Notes under the pieces: generated by a model
What the model saw: the letters and a program-made list of their open reading frames with translations, nothing else
Database searches by the model: none
Told to the model about the DNA's origin: nothing
Program-made: the position numbers and the translations under genes
From: Ascaris suum
Lineage: Eukaryota; Nematoda; Chromadorea; Rhabditida; Ascarididae
Direction: 5' to 3'
DNA length: 64,000 nt
NCBI GenBank assembly: GCA_013433145.1
Contig: CM024183.1
Location: 4,520,001-4,584,000 of the forward strand
In this document: one piece after another, positions 11,595 to 24,066 of the stretch
Numbering within the stretch: the first letter of the stretch is position 1
Layout: each line of letters begins with the position of its first letter

Positions 11595-14065
11595 GAAATA
11601 TTCTAATGTGCGATTGTTATCGACGAAATTGTTACCGACATCAACGTCAAGATTCTAGTAACTGCCAAAATGCCGTAACTCTTGCTTATTTTTCAGCGTT
11701 AAACAAATGGATGGTTGATTGTTTCTTTCGAAATATTGCTGCACACTTGAAAATTCTCATAAATATGGTAGAAATGTCTCAAAAATAGAAAATATGACGA
11801 TTAAAGAGCAAGAATACAACGTCGAAAAAAATGCCACAGCTTTTGCTTTTAGAAACTACTTTCGTCAAATATTTCGATATGAGCATCAAATCTCATTGAC
11901 AGACATGATGCTCTAATTGAGATGTTCTCATATCGAGATCTTTTCTGAGATGTTCTCTGCGCCCATGTGAAACTATACCAGCAATTGGATGTCGTTGCTC
12001 AGTCAAAACCGCATTTCAAAGAACGTTATACGAAGTTTATCAAAGGTGAGCACTGTAAATTCCGCAAGCTTCCTCATTCCTGAGTTAGCGTTTTAATTCG
12101 GCAATATACCAAGCTATGCATCTGAGTCCACAAAGTAAGGAAGGATCCTCATAGGAAACGATTCTCGGCACTGCACGGAAGCCGATAGAATTTCACCTTT
12201 AAAAGCCGCCTTAAAAGGTTTGATTTTGTTTGCGCAAATCCACATTATTGTTCGTTTGCATTCGTTCCGTCTCGCAATGCAACTGAATGGAGCTTGGAAC
12301 GTTGCATTACCGATAATGCTGCCTAGTAACGTAAAATAAACTATATTTTATCACATGCAGTATCCGGAAGGCAACTGATGCAAAAAGTTTGATTTTTGAT
12401 GCCCTAAAACCCGTGGCTTTGAATTCTTCATTGAAATGCATCAAGATGTCGTTTTTTTAGCATCATTCTTGTTCGTTCATTTATACTCACACATATGTAA
12501 AACGACAATACTAACTGAGCCGGCTCAACGCGATTTTACCGAAAGGCATTTCAACTATATGATAGTTTTGCCGCATAACTTTAATTCGCTTCGTCACGGT
12601 TTAGGGTCGTTTGAGAGTGGATATTTCAAACAGGATATGAATCTTCGTTCTTGGATGGTTTGCGAGTATCTCAAAGTTGATGGCTGTAGTTAAAAAAATA
12701 CTCGATGAACCCGGTAACCCGTGAATCTGGTCAAAAGTTCGTCTTGTGAGTATGTGCAACCAGCATAAAGAAGAGTTTCCTTTGCTGTTAGAGTACAATA
12801 AGTTTTGGATTATCTTTCATCCGATGTAGCGACGTTGAGATTCACTGAAAGTTCGAAGCGTCACTTGAATGCATTGTATTTATGAATATCCGTTCTTAAT
12901 CACTTGGAATATAGCCTAAAACACTCGAAGTTTGGACCATCAAACACCAACTGTAAGGTTTCGTGCGTGCTGCAAGGCTCTTAACACAATGAACTGAAGA
13001 GAACGAAGGCGATGCAAGGGATGCAATTGATGAGGTAGATCATGTGAGCGCTCATCTGAACCGATCGGAATAGGAAATTAATGGGAGCCTGGCATATGTC
13101 GTTTCATGTCATCCTTTGCAAATTAAATCCAATGACCAGTGCTATCTTCCAAACCAACTTTCAAAAAAAGCGCAATGACCATTCACACCATGTTTATGCA
13201 AGTGAAAATGAGGGAAAAATGGCGTCAAGAAAGTTTCTTGAAAAGAAAATAATGCTAAATAGAAACGAGAGGAAGAGAACGCTAAAAGTATAGCGAATTC
13301 ACCGAAATCATTAAATGCGAAGAACGAAGCAATAGCATGCGCAATTCTCTGAAAATCACCACAATAGATGATAAAGCAAGTCACCGATTTGGTAGAAGTC
13401 CAAATCGGATCATCGCATATAGTGCAAATTGGTGTTGAATCGATGCTATATAAGAATACAGCTGAAATCTGTGGAAACAAATAGATAAGTGCTCAGTTCC
13501 AACAAGAGCACGCTTTTTGCTGCCTTGGAACCGTATGTAGTAAGGGCAATATGCCGCGAAAAATTTCTTTCTCTATGAGAAAAACAAAGCTTGCAAGACT
13601 GAACGCAAATCTATCAGTAGCGAGTTGTTTAAGAATCTAGACGCCAACGTATTTAAGAGAACTTCATTCGGCGTTCAAAGTTGTGAGTAGGTGTTAGGCA
13701 TGCCTTCATATGCAATATGTCGTGTGTTATCGGCAGCTCTTAGAAACCTTTTTCATAAAATTACAAAGAAGGTTTACTATCATAACATTGCTACGTCAGG
13801 TTGAACTTTAAATGCTTTTCAGAGCAGCAAAACAAATCAACCGTTTATGTATCGCACCACAAATACCGCACTTTGCGCATGGCGACACAATCACCTAAGC
13901 TGCTTATTATTGTTATACAACGTAATATATTCTATAGCTTAATCAAATCTCTTCTGCGGCGAATTATTATCCCACGCAGCCTAACGGCATGATTGCTTTC
14001 ACGCACATTTAAGAACCGCCCGATTCGGCGCGCTCTTTGGAAATTTGTGAGAGGGCGTTATCCAG
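11595..14065. other. Gene-poor stretch
   Basis: Several 60-112 codon frames occur on both strands (12436-12693, 13142-13480, 13801-13992) but none is protein-like, flanked by good splice sites or recognisable. I see nothing supportable here. Confidence 0.4.
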
Positions 14066-14260
14066 TCAGGTATGATCCGGTCTAACTTGATTTAAACTTT
14101 TGTGACCCCCCCCCCCCCACTTCATTTCGAAACAACTTCCTTCAGATGCGTCGAAAGTGATGGTGAAGTAAGCGCTCAACACTAGAATCGCTATTAGAAA
14201 GAGCGTTTTCATTCGCTTACGAGAACGAGCATTGTTAACGTTATGGACAAGATTTTTCAA
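14066..14260 (-). CDS. Small ORF with signal-anchor-like segment
   Basis: A 64-codon minus-strand frame contains a strongly hydrophobic stretch after a basic cluster (RSRKRMKTLFLIAILVLSAY). This fits either a secreted peptide starting at the internal Met or a membrane anchor. The downstream Trp-Gly run is only the poly-C tract at 14106-14118 read on the other strand, so the true 3' end is uncertain. No homology recognised. Confidence 0.22.
   Translation of the reverse strand: MKNLVHNVNNARSRKRMKTLFLIAILVLSAYFTITFDASEGSCFEMKWGGGGHKSLNQVRPDHT
14106..14118. repeat. Poly-C tract, 13 bp
   Basis: Thirteen consecutive C residues (G on the minus strand), one of several long G/C homopolymers in an otherwise AT-rich window. 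Confidence 0.95.
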
Positions 14261-15494
14261 TTCAGAAAAGTCTCCTCTATAAGAAACTACTCAATCCGTC
14301 TCTGTTTCATTGCAACTTTTCAAAAAAAAAACGATAAGAGCGTTGTGTTGCATGGAAGAAAAAAGGCAATGAAAAGGGGCTGGAAAGAAGGAATTGAAGA
14401 CTTCATCTCATTGTGCACTCGGCTCAAGTCAAATGAAACCCCAACTAATTCTCGACCAATTTAATGCGCGAATGTGCGTAATGCATTTAGCACATTGCAT
14501 TCGCTCGTAATCGGTATCCATCGATTGTGTTGAATCACGCACACATCGCTTCATCATTTTCACTTTCAAATGGGAGGATGGCCTGCAAACTTTCCATCAT
14601 TCCTTGAAATTTCTATTCGAATCGGTAATTGGTAGTTGCAAATTCTTGATGGCTACGTCTGAACGTTTAGCAGTACATCGATTCGATAAGTCATTTCATA
14701 GAAAGGCAATGGCTGTCTACTACCAGGAAATAAATATTAAGTAAAGTAACGTTGAGAGTTTCGAGACTAGATAACATCAAAGAATTGCGAACATAGACCA
14801 AAACGAAATCAAAATTATGTAATGTTTAGATAATTTGAAAGAAACTTCAAAGCTTTGTGCGAATCTACGAAGCACAAGTAGTAAGTAGAGTGCAACGACC
14901 ATTACTATGCAGGGTTTCCACAGGTGAAATTGCCATCAAACACATCTATCTTCCTGTGAGAGGCAACGACATTGCAATTCTTCGGTGAACAATTCGCTTT
15001 CATTCGTGCGATTAAGGAAACATTTCATGAGCTAATGTGGCACCAACCAATGCATGTAAGCTTCCCAAAGGCCAGACCGAGTACTGTGAAAGTTTGCACA
15101 GCAGAAGCGGCCGCTAATGAAATTATCTATTTTGCACTTTTAGTTATGCAAAACTATTGACGATGGGAGACGAATACATTCCTCTAAAGGCCAAATGAGC
15201 CTACTAGGCTTCAGCGTCAATGGCCCATTCAGCTCAAACCGCTTCCGTTCCCACACCCCTCTCCACGTGTCACCCAACAAGCCACTCCTTTAATGCTCCA
15301 GTTTAGACGAGAGAAGGAGGGGGCTGTACTGACGATTGAATGAAGTGACCGATCGACCACCCGGTACGCGAGAAAACCATCAAAATATCCGGGCATATCT
15401 AAACGTCGGTAAATGGCTTTGGAGAACATGGCCATGCAGGCTGAGAAAGTGCACACACTGATAGGGCAGAGAAGTACGGATGTCACTGAGGTCG

Positions 15495-15600
15495 ACGCAT
15501 ACAAATACAGTCGCTGCGCGGTCGTTCCCACAACACCATGCGAGAGAGGAGTCGCAGCGTGGTCGTGTGAGGGTCGCGGCGCGGTCGTTTACCACAACAG
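15495..15600. repeat. Short GC-rich internal repeat
   Basis: Words of the form GTCGC-GCG-GGTCGT followed by CCACAAC recur about three times within about 100 bp in a locally GC-rich segment (15230-15640). The longest overlapping frames on both strands are shadows of this composition. Nature unknown; possibly a fragment of a dispersed element. Confidence 0.4.
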
Positions 15601-16200
15601 TTCATCCATAAATGGAAACAGTGGGGACAGTTGACGCCGAAAAAAAACTGATGGGATGCTATGAAGACTGGAGAAATTGTCAATTTAAAAGATAACGCTG
15701 TTTTAGAGTGTATCGCACTCAGCAGGAAGCGTTAGGCTCTAGTCAGAAGTGGAGCAGATTGAATTATGAAACTTTCTGTGCAACAATTTGCGATTTTTTT
15801 TTCTCGATATTCCCACATTCGTAATTAAGTTAGGGGCACAGCAAGCAAAAATTAAAAGACAGATGCATATTACGAATGAATATGAGTGTAAAGGGGGCAT
15901 GTCAGGTAGCAGACAAGATGTCTCGCAAAACAGTAATTGCGGACGAAGAATTCATGCAAGAAAATATGTGAAAGGAGCAGGACGTGGACGAGAAAGATTA
16001 CGCGCTGAGCTCCTATAGTTGAGAGGGATTTAGTTGCAGTTTCGTCGACTATCAATCCCCTCAGTTCCACCTCGCTTCTCCTAGACCCTGAAATGCGGAC
16101 GCACTAATTTTTGACCATAGGCTTTATCGCTGCACTATCGCGTGGAGGACTTTTTGAATTAAACTGCCACAACATGAGCAGAGAGAAACCTTTACTGGCT

Positions 16201-16443
16201 TCATTGCGCGTTAGGTCCAGTTTCCTTCAATAGCTTTACCCAAGTGACCTGCGTGTGCAAACTGCATGAGCTTTTGTCTATATGCGCAGTAAATACCAAA
16301 CGGTTACTTAGATCAATGAAATGTATCCATTTTTGTAATATGAAGCTCTTCGAAGGATAGTCGAGATTCTCATGAATCACATTTCCTGGCGCGCTCAATA
16401 AATTCATAAACGGCACTGACCTGCCGTTAACATTTTGCATCAT
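16201..16443 (-). CDS. Candidate exon, globular peptide
   Basis: An 80-codon minus-strand frame is strikingly protein-like (SVPFMNLLSAPGNVIHENLD, then a segment with LQKWIHFIDLSNRLVFTAH). Possible donors are CACGCAG|GTCACT and ACTTGG|GTAAAG, the latter better. Acceptor candidates include TTAACGGCAG near the start. No family recognised. It may belong to the same unidentified minus-strand gene(s) as the candidates to the left. Confidence 0.3.
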   Translation of the reverse strand: MMQNVNGRSVPFMNLLSAPGNVIHENLDYPSKSFILQKWIHFIDLSNRLVFTAHIDKSSCSLHTQVTWVKLLKETGPNAQ

Positions 16444-16922
16444 TAATTGTGCCTAGCGGATCAAACTGACACGATTCGCTACAGAATTGGAACAGATTCT
16501 GGGAGATACGAACCGGGTTGCTAGTTCTTAACGATATCATTTTGGGTTATTTACGTGCAGCGAATGCTTTTAACTTTTAAAATGAGAAAAATGCAGTATG
16601 CATCAACAGTACCTTCAAGGAAGAAAAAGCTTCATTATGAAGACTACTCCTCTCCACTGATGTGGCAGCGCACTAATATAAAAAACACTAGCAAGCGGTA
16701 TGATAAAGCAAAATATACCTTCTATTAGCACAAACCGTCTAACCGTTTCTGAAAAAGTTTCCAACTCAATGAATAGAAACGATCATCGTTTCCTGCAAAG
16801 AATCAGCTAGAAAACATTCAATGAACGAAATCCACTCTTTTTGACGGTCGAGTACTTCTTGCAATGAGTGTTTAAATAGCTTGTGATGTAATTCTTTGTG
16901 TTTCCACTACTATTTTCCTCAG

Positions 16923-17095
16923 TTTTCATCAGAATCAGTACCAGTTCTATCGTTCCGGCGAGCAAACGTTATACAGCGATCGTAGCATGAGAGGAAGCAG
17001 CCAGCGGCGTTTATCTAGCGAGATAGCCATTCATGAACTCACAGCGTTATTCGAAGTATCAATGCGGAGAATAATGCTATCATCGATATATTTCC
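16923..17095 (+). CDS. Candidate exon, Ser/Arg-rich
   Basis: On the plus strand a strong acceptor TATTTTCCTCAG is followed by about 57 open codons (HQNQYQFYRSGEQTLYSDRS, then MRGSSQRRLSSEIAIHELTA) leading to a possible donor TTCC|GTATTA. The frame closes with TAA at 17110. The peptide is Ser/Arg/Gln-rich at the start and helical at the end. No partner exon was identified and no family is recognised. Confidence 0.3.
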
Positions 17096-17106
17096 GTATT
17101 AATCGT

Positions 17107-17286
17107 TCATAAGTTCGCCAAAGCGACGGCAAATTTTATGACGTATTGGATAGCGCATTTGATTTCATCATGAAAAGGTCGAATTGTAGTTATCTCTGTG
17201 TCTATGATGAGGAAAATTGTAGTGGAAACACAAAGAGCGATCCCAGCGAGCCACCGAATAAGCGTGTAGACGAGCTTCAAAGCCAT
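17107..17286 (-). CDS. 59-residue ORF with one predicted membrane helix
   Basis: A minus-strand ATG-to-TGA frame of 59 codons encodes a hydrophobic helix in its first half (LIRWLAGIALCVSTTIFLII), followed by an acidic/polar segment and a second amphipathic helix. An overlapping longer frame (17168-17404) is rich in Arg/His and less plausible. No acceptor or donor is needed to read it. It could be an independent small membrane protein or an exon; no homologue is recognised. Confidence 0.25.
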   Translation of the reverse strand: MALKLVYTLIRWLAGIALCVSTTIFLIIDTEITTIRPFHDEIKCAIQYVIKFAVALANL

Positions 17287-17959
17287 ATTTTGGTTTGATG
17301 TTTTGATGCAACGATTTCAGATGACCGAGCAGCCGATGATTCGACCCGACCTGATATTGACGGAGAGAAGGGATGAGCGAGTGCAATTTACGACTGGAGA
17401 GCAATTTTGATTATCAGGCTTTGCCTGCACATAGCATTTCTCTTGTGCAGACGTGTGAAGTCTAAATATACTGCTCCTGAAAAAATGCATGGCGAAGAGA
17501 TATTTTTTTTACCTTTCATGTATTCTAAGCTATCCCCGTTTTGAAGCTTCAGTTGTTTCTTCTCGCCTGATTCCTTCTTGCTGTTTCTTCACTGCCTCCC
17601 TGTTTCCTGTAGTCGTACTGGTGCGTCTTGAGTATAACCAATCAAATGCTCAGACTGAGCTTTCCGAAATACTATTGCCTAAGTTTTTTTTTTTTCAAAG
17701 AGCTTTGATTCTATCATTACTCCCAGCACGGAAAGTTCATCTCCAGAAGGCATAGTGATGCAACGACAATTATCACGCTTTTTTTTTCAAAATATCGACC
17801 AATATTTAAGCAGGTCATGTAACTTTATATGTGAGTCGTTACGCCGTTACGCGCCATTTGCTAAGGTCAGACAAGATAGTACTCTTATGATGTTGGTTAA
17901 TATTTCAGACGATGTCACGATTGTGACTTGATTATACAGTACAACGTTATTGTAATTCG

Positions 17960-18145
17960 ATGATGAATCACACTGATGCCACGTGCTGCCGCATGACCAT
18001 TACTCCGACGATTTCAAGCGAGTATTATGTGCTGCCTGAAGGTGAGCGGTGTGTTCTCAGAAGTAAGGATAGCAAAAGAACATCACCTTTTATTCTGCTC
18101 GATTTTCGGGTGAGCACTCTACTCACTAGCTACTCACTGCGATGA
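17960..18145 (+). other. Weak exon candidate
   Basis: A 61-codon plus-strand frame begins with a Cys/Thr-rich peptide (DATCCRMTITPTISSEYYVL) that reaches a donor-like GAAG|GTGAGC. No acceptor is clear and no family is recognised. Confidence 0.15.
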
Positions 18146-18175
18146 CTGTCACTGTTAGCAACATAAAGTGCAGGA

Positions 18176-18720
18176 TTAGCATCTTGTGGATGGAAAGGAC
18201 AACTCAGGGGCGACTGCGCCATCAAGGACGATGAAGCCGGAAGCGTTGTCACGCGAAGAAAAGGTCCTGGAATGAATGATGTCCGTGGAGGGAACACCCA
18301 TTGGGCGCGGTAACGGGCCAAATTTCTTGGACGCAAAGGCGAACGCAACAAGGTCAGTCGAAGTTACATCGCCCAAAGCCGCCAGAGTGACGGCATCAAG
18401 GTCAACACAGATGTGAAGCCAATCAAGGAGAATATGGTTAATATTGCGCTACTGAAGCCAAAATCGAGCAAAACGTCGCTGCCAGAAGAGACGTCATGGA
18501 GAATGGTGTCACCGAAAATGGAGCCAAGGACGAGAGGCAGAAACGAGCAATGCAAAAAGTCACCACAATGACGTCATTACAAGCGAAAACCGGCAGAACG
18601 ACGCAACAAGGGGCAACGTTGTCAAAGAGGGGAACATCAGAAGCGGTGTTATAATTTTGGCATCAAGAAGTCATTGTGACGTTACCGAAAGACCTCATGA
18701 TGATGCAACTGCAGGTGATT
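18176..18720. other. Purine- and CpG-rich compositional island
   Basis: For about 550 bp the plus strand becomes A/G-rich with raised G+C and many short recurring words (CAAGGTCA, CAAGGAC, GTCACC, GACGTCA). Plus-strand frames are open only in short pieces and read as Ser/Thr/Lys/Pro-rich peptides. It could be a decayed exon for a disordered protein or a degenerate repeat. A perfect TGACGTCA lies at 18569-18576, but a single 8-mer is not evidence of regulation. Confidence 0.35.
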
Positions 18721-19075
18721 CATGTGATCGTCCAGTTAGCGCCGTAGACCTCATCTGACCTGGAGCGGATGCATCATTCGTCTAATCTGAACCCCTAAAC
18801 GAAAAAATTGCTGACGGTGAAAAGGGCGCCAGCCATAAATGCACTGCCATCTCTATATCTGATAGTGAACAATTCGATACAGCGATCGCATTGCTCATAA
18901 AATTTATTAAGAACGCACACAAGCAACAAACGTTTAGGCTGACAGCCCATAAAACATGCTTTACGGAAGCGAAACTTGGCTCGGAAGGGTTTCCACTGAA
19001 GTGTTACCTAAGAGTGACTGGCAGATAGAGGAGAAATGTCTTCTTAAAGACTGTCCCTCATCATTCTCGGTAGTT

Positions 19076-20203
19076 TTACTTTTGAGAAGCGAATTTGCAT
19101 ATGAATCCCTGGACTTTTGCCAGCGTTTATTCGCAACCAGTGCTGTCCCATTTTCCATCCTTTCCACGATAGTTGGCTACTGCGCTCTCAACCCTCCTTC
19201 CGCAACACTTGTCGGGTTCCTTTCCTCTCCAGTTGAGGAACGTCGGTGGCATATCATTTGGCCATTTCCAATGACCTCCGGAGTTTTGCAGCGCAATCCA
19301 GTACAACCCGAGACCTCGCGAAGCCTTAAATAAAATCTCTCTGTAGAAAATTATCACTTCGTCACTGAATCCCACTAGTGAAGAATGCAGAAAGCAACTT
19401 AGCTCTCTGTTCTAAGAAAAAAGTATTTGTTGCACTTTTGGAAACTTGCGTTTGCGCGCTTAATTATGCCAGTGTTGTTGTTATTCGTGTGCCGCAAGTT
19501 CATCAGTGGTGCTAATTCCATGCAGACTTATCAGATGCTGAAGAATTCAAGGACACATTAACGTTAACGTTTGAAGTATTTTAGGGCCTATTATTTCACA
19601 TTTCACAACACATAGGCCTTTTTTGGAAATGACGAGTCTTTAGAAGTGATTTTATGTCAATAGTTGCTTCGTTCAAAATACTAATGCATTACTGCGCATG
19701 CTTGCTGTGATTTCTTCGTGATACGTCGCGCCGATAAGTCTCATAAAACGAGATCACAAAGGTACATTTTACTCCGGCTCCTCTAGCACACCTTTCGGCC
19801 ACTTGCTACTGAACGCGGATCCATGGGCAGATTACAAAAGCTCGTTAACAGATAATTCAGTTCACTGGTGAAGGTATTATATAGCACATGATGCTACAGA
19901 TTCCAGTAGTGCGACAGTTGGTTATAGATCGAATGCCTTCGAGACCTTAATTGAGTGATACAACGATCAGAAGCAAGCTTTTTGAAATCCACCGACTTTT
20001 CGGTTATCGTTCACATCAGACTGACTTATAGGTTTTTGGCGCTTTATTAGTTAGACCCTAGTGTTCTCATTCAGCAATATGATCACAGCTGAAGCACTAT
20101 CGTTAACTTTTTGTATTTCTTCTTGAGAATCGAACCAGACTAAGATAGCCCCAAATTTCTCGCACGCCGCCTTAGCGGAACGATACGAATATCGCCCGGA
20201 ACA
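19076..20203 (-). pseudogene. C-type lectin-like domain gene fragment with in-frame stop
   Basis: Two minus-strand exons encode most of a C-type lectin-like domain (secreted or surface sugar-binding fold). Exon 20203-20087 (39 codons, acceptor CTGTTTAG, donor GCT|GTGATC) has the typical first helix and strand: YRSAKAACEKFGAILVWFDS. Exon 19336-19076 begins after TTTCTACAGAGAG, in matching phase 0, and carries the core: YWIALQ, WKW, NWRGKEPDKCC, GKWDSTGCE. The frame then meets TAA at 19127-19129 but continues beyond it as a recognisable domain end (GFICKF) to a second stop at 19076. The expected N-terminal Cys-Pro-x-Gly-Trp segment and signal peptide were not found; a hydrophobic minus-strand segment at 21011-21193 is a weak candidate. 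A canonical EPN/WND calcium site is not intact (EPD, WDS). The single stop suggests a recent pseudogene, a shortened allele or a sequence error. Confidence 0.68.
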
Positions 20204-22418
<2,215 letters not shown>

Positions 22419-22694
22419 GCAGTCTGTTTTTTACGTAGCATTGCAGTCCCCCCTTTCTTCAAGCCTCTTGTTTGCCCTGTCCTCAAGTGGTTACCGCATC
22501 CGATAATTGCTTCTAAAAATGTTGCATATACTGATGGGGTTTCCGTGGCACACTGCCGGCAACATCTGGCAAGCAAGGTTCTGCCTATGCACAATTCAAC
22601 GTAGCTTTGATAGTGGATGTTCTCAGCGGTCAGGCAGTTGAACTGGTAGTATCCTTCGAGGAAACCGACTTCAACCCGGAGTCAGAATTTAAAA

Positions 22695-22728
22695 TTTTAG
22701 TGTGCAGTAACTTTTAGTGTGCAGTAAC
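22695..22728. repeat. Perfect 17-bp tandem duplication
   Basis: TTTTAGTGTGCAGTAAC occurs twice head to tail with no mismatch. Confidence 0.9.
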
Positions 22729-23814
22729 TGTGACCCAAACTTTGATCAAGCAGTCAAAATACCAGGTCTTTCATTAACCGTATGCAACAGTTGAGAATTC
22801 TTATATGGCAGTTTTGATGTGCAAGCAAGCAATGTTTTCACCGCGACAGCTATGTTTGCTTGAGTTGTCTACCAGAGAGTTACGTAGAGTATGCACTTCT
22901 TGCGATACATTCGTTTTTCGCTCACATAGTTTTCGAATCTATAATAGGTTCCCTTTGCGGACGCTTCAGGTAGCGGCTGACAATAATTGCCCCAAAAAGA
23001 TCGTCTAAGATGCTTTTTCAACGTTTCTCCATCGTGTTACCTACTGTTTTTTGGTTTTCTTTATCGCAAATCTACCCCTGATCACTGTATGTACGAATAT
23101 AGATCTCTGAGCGATATAAGACAGAATCCACATTAGTAATTAGTATTATATGCAAATTTATTGGCTCGGTGAATATGCAATATAAGTAACTGCTAAGGGC
23201 GGCGATGAGATTAGTTGTATTTTACATGTGGGTAGTAAGATGCGATTAGGTATTCAGAAAGAGTATTCATAGGCACAGTCTCTAAGAAGAGTGCCATTAT
23301 TCCTGTTTGGGGCAACCTTGTCTTATTCACTATGCTCATGAATAATAAACTTAAAAGAAACAGTAATAAATGATAGAGCGAAAGGCATGAAATATACATA
23401 GTTCACTCAGCAAGAGTACTGCAAAACTTTTTGCATTCACAAAGTGGTTTGAAACTATCTTTTTCGCCGAATTTCGCGTTATTTGCTTTTTTGCCGGCTA
23501 GATACAGCTGTTTTTCTCGTGCTGTTGGCACGATATGACAATCTTGAGCTTCCTCATAAGCTGCTGTGGCGATACCACAGAAAGGGATGATCGGTCGTTT
23601 ACAGTAAACAACGAACAACCAATCATATTCGAGTGCTCGGAGATAGTTGACAAACTGCGCAAAAATTTTTGGTAACTCTTGGATTTTGCAGGCGACGATT
23701 TCCTTCGTACCTCATTGGGACTGTGAACTTAAAAAGTTCCCTGCCGTCCTGTATGCTTGTAACTTGACTGTTTCAAAATAACCGAGAGATGCTACTCTCG
23801 GCAAATGTGAGCTG

Positions 23815-24066
23815 ATGCAGATTCTTCATCTAATGTTTCTATACAATACAGATCTTGGTGACAGTGAATGCTGGCGTAGATGTGTTTTATCGTTGAAGAA
23901 GCTTCATTTATCGAAGAGAGAAGTTCAGGGCTTCCTGTTTCAGCACGGACGATTTAATGAGGTGTTCATGAGAATTCGGCTACTGAATGTCGATACAATT
24001 TGTGTTTGTGAAGAAAAGTGCACAACGGACCGCTACATCGTCGGGAATCGCATGCGTACGCTGTGA
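23815..24066 (+). CDS. Candidate small Cys-containing ORF
   Basis: An 83-codon plus-strand ORF gives a well-mixed charged peptide with five cysteines (DSECWRRCVLSLKKLHL; ICVCEEKCTTDRYIVG). Local G+C is raised across 23990-24290, as in coding DNA of this window. No signal peptide is convincing at the first Met and no splice sites decide the boundaries. No family recognised. Confidence 0.25.
   Translation: MQILHLMFLYNTDLGDSECWRRCVLSLKKLHLSKREVQGFLFQHGRFNEVFMRIRLLNVDTICVCEEKCTTDRYIVGNRMRTL

Noticed and set aside
17330..17355. B-box-like GGTCGGGTCGAATCAT on the minus strand
   Set aside because: No cloverleaf; probably chance.
18569..18576. Perfect CRE-like TGACGTCA
   Set aside because: One 8-bp palindrome in a region already rich in GACGTCA-like words; no gene start nearby.
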